This document shows positions 1 through 7,081 of a stretch of 64,000 nt of DNA, piece after piece. Source of the DNA: Ruminococcaceae bacterium UBA7075. GTDB taxonomy: Bacteria > Bacillota > Clostridia > Oscillospirales > Acutalibacteraceae. The position numbers and the translations under genes were made by a program. The stretch covers positions 133,733-197,732 of the forward strand of contig DKZL01000075.1 of NCBI GenBank assembly GCA_002493635.1, in the 5' to 3' direction. Under the pieces are notes generated by a model, which saw only the letters and a program-made list of their open reading frames with translations, ran no database searches and was not told where the DNA came from. How positions within the stretch are numbered: position 1 is the stretch's first letter; each line of letters starts with the position of its first letter.

Positions 1-2616
1 AGTTTTTATTCTGTCAAGTTTTTCAAGCATTGGTTCGGCGCAGAAATACAAGAAAACAAAGGTAGCAAGTCCGTGCACAATATCCATTGGAAAGCCCGTT
101 ACTACGAAAGATAAAATGGTTGCAATGTTAATAGTAGCTCTTGCCATTACTGCTGATGAAAAATTCATTATAAGACCATAAATTACAACAGTTGATATAA
201 ATCCAAAAACACATAGAGTAATTCTATGTCGACTTAAAAGTCCTTTTTTGAATAATATTCCTGCGATAAATCCGATGATTCCTGCCGCAAACATCTGCCA
301 TGGCGTCCATGGTCCTTGCTGAAACAGAATGTTTGATACAAGCATTGTCATTGCACCCACAAAAAAGCCTGATTCTCCGCCAAATGCTACCCCGGATATT
401 ATAACTATTGCGATTACAGGTTTAAATTGCGGCAGCATAAAGAACGCTGCCCTGCCTGCAACCGCTATTGCACATAGCACAGCAATTATTACAAGCTCTC
501 TTGTCTGAGGTTTTCTGCCCTCAAATATAAGAAAAAACGGCAGCATACATTCAAACATTACAAGCAATGATATAAACAAAAATTTTTGATCCTGTAAATA
601 TGTAACACCGATAAAAATTGTGATTGGAATCGCAAGCAATATCATAATCGTTGCGGTCATGGTTCGCTTAGAAATTTTGCGATTATCTGATTTATTATAA
701 GCCTCATCTACAGATCGTTTTGACTTTGAGCCAAAGGAAATCATAAGCAAGATTACAGGAATCCCTATTAACAAAAAATTCATCCAGTTTGGTAGAGTAT
801 CAGAATTAAAGCAGTCAAAATAATCAAGATTTACAATCAATCCGAACAAAAATAAAAAAGCAGAGAATACACCGAGAATCTTCTTCCACAGAGGAAGATT
901 CTTTTTTTGCTCAGACATATTATTATCAACAGATATATCCGTATGCAGCTTATAAAGATTAAAATCAATATCGTCTTTATCATCTTCCATTTTGCCCGTA
1001 CAGGCATATATCACATCTTCGGCAGTAACAGCATCTTTTATAATCCCCCTTGACATTCTGTTTGCAGAGGTTGTGTAAAAGCTGTTTGAAGAAAAGAATT
1101 TTCGGGGTGTGTCTTCAGAAACAATTTCCCCATTAAAGAACATCATACATCTTTGAGAATATTTTGCGCAGAATTCAATATCGTGGCTTACCATAACAAC
1201 GGTAACACCTGATTTTATAAGTGTTTTTATTATTTTTGCAAACGTAATCTTAAATTCAGCATCAATACCCTTTGTTGGTTCATCAAGCAAAAGAATTAAA
1301 GGTTTTAACAATAAGATTTTTGCAAGAGCAGCTCTTTGCTGTTCACCGCCTGACAGGTCATATGGGTGACGATTAAGTAATTTTTCGAGCTTACACAACC
1401 CTATTACTTCTTTTAGTCTGTCACTTTTTTCATTATCTTCAATTTTCTGACCGTCAAATATTTCAAGTAAATCTTCAAGAACAGTTTTTTTAACAAATAA
1501 ATTCTGAGGATTCTGCGACATCTGATATACTCTTAAATCTTCATTTATAATTACTTTACCTCTGTATGGCTTGTTAATCCCGCTTACAAGCGAAAGCATC
1601 GTTGATTTACCCGTACCGTTTCCGCCGAGGATTGTAACAAACTCTCCTTTATGTATCTTTATATTCAGACCTTTTAAAACGTCATTTGAATCCTTGTCAT
1701 AACGAAACCAAACATCTTTAAATTCAAAAGCAATTTTGTCAGAGAAAGAAATCATTTCATCCGCAAGTTTGTGATTCGCATGATTTTTAAAATAGTATTC
1801 AAGCCACTCCCTGCCTTCTGTTACAGTTACAGGGCAATTACTGTCATCTCCGCAGACTGCATCCCAAATACGCATCGGAGCGGGTAAAGAAAGAAAGGAA
1901 TTACTGTTTTTCTTCTTAAGATTTTTTCCTGTATTTTGTACTGTGTCATAGGAAACAATTTCACCATTCTCAATAACAAGCACACGACTGCTTACAGACA
2001 AAATCTCATCAAGTCTGTGCTCGGTAATAATAACAGTAGTGCCAAGCTCACGGTTAATTTTACATATACAGGCAAGAAATTCTGAAGCCGCAATCGGATC
2101 AAGCTGACTTGTCGGTTCATCAAGAATAAGTACCTCAGGTTGCATAGCCATAATAGAAGCGAGGTTGAGAAGTTGTTTTTGACCGCCGGAAAGCTCTGAG
2201 GTGTTTTTGTCAAACCAATTCTGAATCCCGAAAAAGCTTGCAGTTTCAGCAACACGTTTTCGTATAATCTGATTGTCATAACCTAAACTTTCAAGTCCGA
2301 ATGCCAGCTCATGCCATACTTTATCAGTTACAATCTGATTTTCCGAAGATTGCAGAACATATCCGATTTTATTACTTTGTTCATATTGAGTAAGCTTGTT
2401 TATGTCATTTCTGTTAAAAAGTATAATGCCGCTTCTAATCCCCTCAGGTGCAAGAACAGGCTTTAAATGGCGCAAAAGAGTGCTTTTGCCGCATCCGGAA
2501 GGACCGCAAACAGTAACGAATTCACCCTTATTTACAGAAAAACTGACATTTTTTAATACATCAATACCTGTTTCAGGGTACCTGAAGGTTAATTTGCTGA
2601 CCGTAAACGCTTCCAT
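1..2616 (-). CDS. ECF transporter fusion: two ATPase domains plus membrane S component (3' end outside window)
   Basis: This is an energising and substrate-binding subunit of an energy-coupling-factor vitamin transporter, read from an ATG at 2616 and open to the window edge (872 codons seen). The first ATPase has Walker A GPSGCGKST (residues 38-46), signature LSGGQKQ (about 142-148) and Walker B ending ILDEP. The second ATPase has GGNGTGKST (about residue 330), LSGGEQQR and LLLDEP. A linker with about four membrane segments follows. From about residue 690 there is a six-helix S-component-like region containing GPWTPWQMFAAG. EcfA1, EcfA2 and S are usually separate proteins, so the fusion and the extra membrane insert are notable. 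The start lies 28 bases inside ecfT. The cobalamin riboswitch at the head of the operon suggests B12 as substrate; this is inference. Confidence 0.9.
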   Translation of the reverse strand, partial: MEAFTVSKLTFRYPETGIDVLKNVSFSVNKGEFVTVCGPSGCGKSTLLRHLKPVLAPEGIRSGIILFNRNDINKLTQYEQSNKIGYVLQSSENQIVTDKVWHELAFGLESLGYDNQIIRKRVAETASFFGIQNWFDKNTSELSGGQKQLLNLASIMAMQPEVLILDEPTSQLDPIAASEFLACICKINRELGTTVIITEHRLDEILSVSSRVLVIENGEIVSYDTVQNTGKNLKKKNSNSFLSLPAPMRIWDAVCGDDSNCPVTVTEGREWLEYYFKNHANHKLADEMISFSDKIAFEFKDVWFRYDKDSNDVLKGLNIKIHKGEFVTILGGNGTGKSTMLSLVSGINKPYRGKVIINEDLRVYQMSQNPQNLFVKKTVLEDLLEIFDGQKIEDNEKSDRLKEVIGLCKLEKLLNRHPYDLSGGEQQRAALAKILLLKPLILLLDEPTKGIDAEFKITFAKIIKTLIKSGVTVVMVSHDIEFCAKYSQRCMMFFNGEIVSEDTPRKFFSSNSFYTTSANRMSRGIIKDAVTAEDVIYACTGKMEDDKDDIDFNLYKLHTDISVDNNMSEQKKNLPLWKKILGVFSAFLFLFGLIVNLDYFDCFNSDTLPNWMNFLLIGIPVILLMISFGSKSKRSVDEAYNKSDNRKISKRTMTATIMILLAIPITIFIGVTYLQDQKFLFISLLVMFECMLPFFLIFEGRKPQTRELVIIAVLCAIAVAGRAAFFMLPQFKPVIAIVIISGVAFGGESGFFVGAMTMLVSNILFQQGPWTPWQMFAAGIIGFIAGILFKKGLLSRHRITLCVFGFISTVVIYGLIMNFSSAVMARATINIATILSFVVTGFPMDIVHGLATFVFLYFCAEPMLEKLDRIKT

Positions 2617-3479
2617 TTGATTCCCTCCCATACATTAATAGCTAACGGCATAATCATTAAAGAAAAATACAGAGCATAGTAAATAATTGCAGGTGCACTG
2701 ATTACATTACCCTTGACTGATGGAAAATATCTGAATTTTGCAACATCTAAAACTGACATAATTATCAATATAATGCCGCTAATAATAATTATTGATAGAA
2801 CAGCGGCATCACGCTTACTAAAGCGATAAATTGAAAAAGCTGTTCTGCCTTTTAGCCCGTGCCCTCTGCTTTTCATTGAATCGGCAGTTTCTATCGCATT
2901 TTCAAGTGCCCAGGAAATCATAATTGATATAATTTTTGCAGCATTTTTCAGCCTTTGCAAGAGTTTTCCATCGGATATATCCCGTCCGATACATTTTTGT
3001 GAATTTCTGATTACATTGAATTGAAAGATAAATCCGGGAACAAATCTCAGAGCCATTGATAAAACAAGACTCAAAGACGGAATAATTCTACCAAACAGAT
3101 AAATAAATTTATCTGAGGTCATAACCTCATTAAAGCATGAAAACCACAGCACTATTGATGACAACAGCACTGCGGTTGCGATACCATAGATTATTGACTC
3201 TAATGTGAGAGGATTATCCCATGGAAAATATGCGAGCATTGTAACTCCATCATGGTTAAAAACAGGATTAACTATTGCAATAATGATAATTGTTGGCAGT
3301 AGATATAGAACTGACAGCCTGACCGCCTTTTTTCCATTTAAATATAACACATTAAAAAGTGCACATACAAGTGAAATTAAAAGGCAAGCAGGGTTCATTA
3401 TAAACATTGAAAAGCCAATTACAAATGCAAAAAATATGAAATTTACTATTGGGTGCATTTGCGAAAAAGCATCTTTCAT
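2589..3479 (-). CDS. ecfT: Energy-coupling factor transporter transmembrane protein EcfT
   Basis: A 296-residue polytopic membrane protein of the CbiQ/EcfT family, the scaffold that couples ATPase strokes to the S component. Hydrophobic segments occur near the N-terminus, in the middle and at the C-terminus. The cytoplasmic coupling region carries the expected Ala-Arg-Gly-like motif as SMKSRGHGLKGR, which in this family contacts the ATPases. Its end overlaps the start of the fused ATPase/S gene, implying translational coupling. It sits 8 bases after the DUF4430 membrane protein gene, so all four genes form one operon. The family call is firm. The cargo cannot be read from this subunit. Confidence 0.9.
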   Translation of the reverse strand: MKDAFSQMHPIVNFIFFAFVIGFSMFIMNPACLLISLVCALFNVLYLNGKKAVRLSVLYLLPTIIIIAIVNPVFNHDGVTMLAYFPWDNPLTLESIIYGIATAVLLSSIVLWFSCFNEVMTSDKFIYLFGRIIPSLSLVLSMALRFVPGFIFQFNVIRNSQKCIGRDISDGKLLQRLKNAAKIISIMISWALENAIETADSMKSRGHGLKGRTAFSIYRFSKRDAAVLSIIIISGIILIIMSVLDVAKFRYFPSVKGNVISAPAIIYYALYFSLMIMPLAINVWEGIKWKRLRSAN

Positions 3480-3487
3480 TATATCCC

Positions 3488-4519
3488 CTATTCTCCCATT
3501 GCATAATCTGCGCCCAGATCAGCGCCAAGACCAACGCAAGAGTAGTTAAATTCTACTACATCTCCGTTTTTTAATTCATACCGTGAAACTCCGTAGTTTG
3601 GATACCAATCGTTTACGCAATACCTCCATCCCGAAGTGTTGTGGAACCTGTCTGTAGGGCAATCAAACTCCTTGATGTTATTAATAGCCTCTATGTAATG
3701 TGAATTATAGATAGGCGTCCACCTTGATGACATATGAATTTTATTTTCCTTGCAAACTCTAACAAGCACATCATACACAGACTCGCCCTCATCGAATGTA
3801 ACCTTTGTCGGCTTTAAAATCCATCCATCCTGAGGCACAAGTTCAATTTTTTCAGGATTGAATTTATCAAGATTATTAAGGATTGTTGCACAACTGATTG
3901 AAAATGTGCAGGTAAGATGGTTATCCTCAATCTCCTGATCCTGTGGCTCAACAGGCTTTGGCTTACCCTCAGGTATTGGATCTGTTTTGTACTTATCTTT
4001 ACCGTTGCTATCCGAGTTCGGAGCGCTTTCCGAAGAAGTATTTGCAGATGAATCGGAACTGACTGGATAGTAGTACTCCTTGCTGTAGGGAGAAACACCT
4101 GATGAAGAGTGAGAATTATTTTTTGCAGAATTATCCGTGTTCACACTCTGAGAATCTGAACCTGAGTTATCGGATAGTGTCGAACTTTCCTTTACGCTCT
4201 GTTCAGACTTACTTTTTTCAATTTCATCAGATTTAGATTTTGAAGTGTTATCACTTTTATCTTCTGATTCTTTATCCTTTTGTGTAATAGTAACAGCCGA
4301 GGGGGATACCTCTTGTGCAGCCTCATCGCTGCTGGACACAGCCAAGATTTTGGGCACAGAATAATCAGATTGAGGTGTACTGCTTAGTTCTCCACCTGCT
4401 AAGAAAGCAAAAACAAGCAGCACAACAGCAACTAAAGCTACACCAAAATACAGTTTTTTTCTCTTAATATATTCAATTATGTTTTTTAAATTAAATTTGT
4501 TTTTATCCATAATTACCAT
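3488..4519 (-). CDS. Membrane-anchored DUF4430 (transcobalamin C-domain-like) protein
   Basis: A 343-residue surface protein. One N-terminal membrane helix (about residues 21-42, with little after it resembling a cleavage site) is followed by a long Ser/Asp/Lys-rich linker (about 45-200). The C-terminal DUF4430 domain (about 203-338) includes FDVLVRVCKENKIHM-like sequence, SGWRYCVNDWYPNYG and a final GLGADLGADY. DUF4430 (Pfam PF14478) is the family related to the C-terminal domain of transcobalamin and intrinsic factor. A second ATG three codons in (4510) is possible. The gene lies between the secreted dockerin protein and EcfT, so it may pass B12 from the secreted binder to the transporter; that role is inferred. 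Confidence 0.8.
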   Translation of the reverse strand: MVIMDKNKFNLKNIIEYIKRKKLYFGVALVAVVLLVFAFLAGGELSSTPQSDYSVPKILAVSSSDEAAQEVSPSAVTITQKDKESEDKSDNTSKSKSDEIEKSKSEQSVKESSTLSDNSGSDSQSVNTDNSAKNNSHSSSGVSPYSKEYYYPVSSDSSANTSSESAPNSDSNGKDKYKTDPIPEGKPKPVEPQDQEIEDNHLTCTFSISCATILNNLDKFNPEKIELVPQDGWILKPTKVTFDEGESVYDVLVRVCKENKIHMSSRWTPIYNSHYIEAINNIKEFDCPTDRFHNTSGWRYCVNDWYPNYGVSRYELKNGDVVEFNYSCVGLGADLGADYAMGE

Positions 4520-4538
4520 TACTTATAAATATAATCAA

Positions 4539-6434
4539 CTAATCAACAAGAAATTTTTGAATAAATGTTGCGTCATCAATAGTAATTTTACCATCATTAT
4601 TACAATCAGCAATCTTAATCTGCTCTGCATTAAGTTCACTCAATTCAACCATATATTTCTGAATAAGTGTTGCATCATCAATAGAAACTTTTCCGTCAAA
4701 ATCAACATCATAAGGCAGATAAGGACTATCAAAAACATCAGTCATATTATAAAGTGATGTTTGACCACTGATAAGTCTTTTATATGAAACAAGTGCATAA
4801 AATGCCTGCTCTGTAGCCATTTGGTCGTAGTTGCCACTAAGAATTTGCTTAAAGCCGTTTTTGGAATTATCTTCTGTGCTAAACGACATAATAGCGTCAA
4901 TAAGAGTATGACCGCTCTTGGCAAATCTTTCGTCAGTTGCAGGATTAATTCCAATGCTTGTGAGCGCAACAGCTATCTGAGCACAGCTTTCAACACTTGT
5001 TGAGCCCCATGAACTAAATCCTCCGTCAGAATTTTGCACTTCAGAAAGTTTGTTGAGCGCTTTATCAACTGCGTTTGTTACATCCTCATTCTTGCCATAA
5101 TATTTTGCAAGTGACTGTATAGCCATGCCTGTCATATCAGGGTCAGCCTTGTTGCCAAAGAAAGCCCAGCCACCGTCTTCAAGCTGCAAGGACAGAATTG
5201 TGTCAATTAAAAGTTTTCTCGTTGTCTGTTCTGCAACAGTACTGTCAACAGGAATTTCATAATCATTAGAATCAAGAGCAATAAGTGCCCAAATAGGTCC
5301 GTTTATGCCCTGCTGACAGAGATAATCAAAGTCAGCAAGCGGTTCAAGCAGATTATAGCCGTTTACATCAGTAACATCCTTGCCGATTGAAGTGAGTGCA
5401 AGAATAACTCTGGAGTTATCAGTTGATTTTACAGGATGCAGCTTTGATGAACCAACTTCATTTATATAATCTACTACATTATTGTAGTAGCCTGTTGCAA
5501 AATCCTCAGAAATACTACCATTTCTTGCAAGTCCAAGTGCAAGCCACTCACCACCAACTGAACCTACAAGCGGTGTTGGCAATGTCTGTAAATAAGCTGA
5601 AGTTGAATTCAACTTATCTTCAACAAGTGAGAAAGATTTTTCCTTTTCCACTGTAAAAGTATAAATATCTGCGCCTGATGTGGTATTCATTGAAGGCCAT
5701 GATTCATCACCAACGCCTACAATAATCTTACTGCCGTCTGTAATAGGAATTTCAGCATTTCTCTTATATTCTGTTCCGTTTTCAGCAGGTGTATAATTAT
5801 TGAGATATGTTCTTACCTGATAATTTTTATTAATAGCAGTCGGAGTTACAATTATGCTTTCTGTATCAGCAGGCACTGTAATTGTATAGTCTTTAACATC
5901 CGGATTAAATTCATTATTTAAAGTACCGGTGCTAAATTTAATATCAGAAAGGCGGACATCATTATTGTCCCATAAACTTCCGACATCTGCTCCCCACGCC
6001 ATAGAATACATTATGCAGATTTCATCATCTGCTTCAAGTGTTCCGTCAGCAACAGTGTAAGCGTCGGCTCCTTGAATTGTAAACCAATCATTAAGAGTGC
6101 ACATAAAGCCTCCCATAAAACCACCGTCAGTAGCTGAAAGACCATTGAGTTCTGTAATATAGTTATACTCTGCGCCACTCTGAGTATAGCCGTGATTATC
6201 AAGCGCTGTAACAACAGCTGACATCATAGTAGTGCTGTCATCAATGTCAACCCATTCATCAACAAGAATGCCGTCCCAAGCAGCGCCGTCAGAAACTGAG
6301 AATACATCATTTCTGACAATTACTCTTACCTTGTTATCTTCCGCAGCATTTATAGTAAAGCAGAAAGACATAATTGCTGTCATAATTGTGACAACCAAGG
6401 TTAGTGAGATAATTTTCTTTGATAGTTTTTTCAT
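4539..6434 (-). CDS. Secreted transcobalamin-like protein: DUF4430, cadherin-like domain, alpha/alpha-toroid, dockerin
   Basis: A 631-residue secreted protein. The start is the ATG at 6434 after a GGAGG; an upstream in-frame ATG lacks a site. Order: signal peptide (1-30, ending INAA); DUF4430 domain (about 35-165); cadherin-like beta-sandwich (about 165-265, with NPDVKDYTITVP); a helical-repeat region of prenyltransferase/transcobalamin toroid type (about 270-565, repeats such as LQLEDGGWAFFG and VQNSDGGFSSWG); and a C-terminal dockerin (about 578-631) with two calcium loops, DVDFDGKVSIDD and DCNNDGKITIDD. Human transcobalamin has the toroid first and the beta domain second, so the order is reversed here. 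The riboswitch upstream and ECF genes downstream support B12 capture. Cobalamin binding itself is inference. Confidence 0.8.
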   Translation of the reverse strand: MKKLSKKIISLTLVVTIMTAIMSFCFTINAAEDNKVRVIVRNDVFSVSDGAAWDGILVDEWVDIDDSTTMMSAVVTALDNHGYTQSGAEYNYITELNGLSATDGGFMGGFMCTLNDWFTIQGADAYTVADGTLEADDEICIMYSMAWGADVGSLWDNNDVRLSDIKFSTGTLNNEFNPDVKDYTITVPADTESIIVTPTAINKNYQVRTYLNNYTPAENGTEYKRNAEIPITDGSKIIVGVGDESWPSMNTTSGADIYTFTVEKEKSFSLVEDKLNSTSAYLQTLPTPLVGSVGGEWLALGLARNGSISEDFATGYYNNVVDYINEVGSSKLHPVKSTDNSRVILALTSIGKDVTDVNGYNLLEPLADFDYLCQQGINGPIWALIALDSNDYEIPVDSTVAEQTTRKLLIDTILSLQLEDGGWAFFGNKADPDMTGMAIQSLAKYYGKNEDVTNAVDKALNKLSEVQNSDGGFSSWGSTSVESCAQIAVALTSIGINPATDERFAKSGHTLIDAIMSFSTEDNSKNGFKQILSGNYDQMATEQAFYALVSYKRLISGQTSLYNMTDVFDSPYLPYDVDFDGKVSIDDATLIQKYMVELSELNAEQIKIADCNNDGKITIDDATFIQKFLVD

Positions 6435-6465
6435 TTTCTTTCCTCCATAAAATCTATTGAAAGGC

Positions 6466-6494
6466 AATAAAAAATGCCCTCCTAAAAGGAAAGC
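6466..6494 (-). terminator. Riboswitch-linked attenuator terminator
   Basis: On the minus strand a hairpin with arms GCTTTCC and GGAGGGC (two G-T pairs, TTTTA loop, 6476-6494) is followed by a U-rich tract. It lies between the cobalamin aptamer and the first gene, where an expression platform is expected. Premature termination when cobalamin is bound is the likely mode; the antiterminator was not resolved. Confidence 0.6.
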
Positions 6495-6584
6495 AAACGG
6501 ATAATATCCCGTACAAAAAGCTGTAATTTTTGTACAGATTATGATCGGTTGCTCTTCTTCTTTTGCCCAAGAATGCTTAACCCG

Positions 6585-6702
6585 TGAGAGCTGTGGGAGT
6601 AATCTGACTTATGGATTAAACCAAATACAGTAATGGCTGTTGCTTCGGATTCTCACCGAATTCCCTTTACCTGACAGTAAACTGTCAGAACCACAACCTC
6701 GT
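6585..6702 (-). promoter_or_regulatory. Cobalamin riboswitch aptamer
   Basis: The minus strand carries the cobalamin-riboswitch core: AAAGGGAATTCGGTGAGAAT, then CCGAAGC, then ATTACTG, ending in a B12-box-like AAGTCAGATTACTCCCAC. The segment GTTGTGG (6691-6697) pairs with CCACAGC (6590-6596) and closes the element. The core is only about 110 nt, which suggests a compact cobalamin class. It precedes the dockerin/DUF4430/ECF operon and so identifies the likely ligand of that operon. Confidence 0.85.
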
Positions 6703-6712
6703 TATTTTTTAT

Positions 6713-6749
6713 ATTTTATCATATTATTACTTAATAGTCAACTTGTCAA
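6713..6749 (-). promoter_or_regulatory. Tandem sigma-A promoters of the B12 operon
   Basis: On the minus strand TTGACA (6744-6749) and TAATAT (6721-6726) are 17 bases apart. TTGACT (6736-6741) and TAAAAT (6713-6718) form a second pair, also 17 bases apart. Both would start transcripts just upstream of the aptamer. Confidence 0.55.
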
Positions 6750-6780
6750 CTTAAACATAACAATAATGTAATCACAAGAC

Positions 6781-6799
6781 ATATTCAAATGAATATAAT
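6781..6799 (+). promoter_or_regulatory. Palindrome overlapping the likely feoAB -10 box
   Basis: A perfect palindrome, ATATTCAAATGAATAT (6781-6796), overlaps a TATAAT (6794-6799) about 35 bases before feoA. It could be an operator for an iron-responsive repressor. The regulator is not identified and no clear -35 was found. Confidence 0.35.
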
Positions 6800-6829
6800 A
6801 ATTAAAAAATGTTGAAATCGGTGAATTGC

Positions 6830-7069
6830 ATGGAAGAAAAATGTTCACTAAGCAGTATTGCGCTGCAAAACAGTGCAAAAATCTGTGAAGTTGAATGCTC
6901 AGAATCATTAAAAAATCGACTTTATGACCTCGGAATACTTGAAAACACTATTATAACTCCAATATTTGCAAGCCCTTTTGGAGATCCGACAGCATACCTT
7001 ATAAAAAATGCCATTGTAGCATTGAGAAGAAAGGATTGCGAAAATATCATAGTCAACCCTCTAAAATAA
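6830..7069 (+). CDS. feoA: Ferrous iron transport protein A
   Basis: A small (79-residue) SH3-like FeoA protein that works with the FeoB permease in Fe(II) uptake at the cytoplasmic face. It shows the family pattern of a short beta-barrel domain with LYDLGILENTIITPI and a final strand ALRRKDCENIIV. The ATG at 6830 is preferred because GGTG lies just before it. An in-frame ATG at 6809 would add seven residues but has no visible site. It ends 12 bases before feoB, whose AGGAGG lies in the gap, so the two genes are co-transcribed. Confidence 0.85.
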   Translation: MEEKCSLSSIALQNSAKICEVECSESLKNRLYDLGILENTIITPIFASPFGDPTAYLIKNAIVALRRKDCENIIVNPLK

Positions 7070-7081
7070 GGAGGTATATCT

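Noticed and set aside
4479..4757. Plus-strand frame with repeated NKCCVIN-type text
   Set aside because: It is the antisense of the two calcium loops of the dockerin on the minus strand, so the repeat is a shadow.
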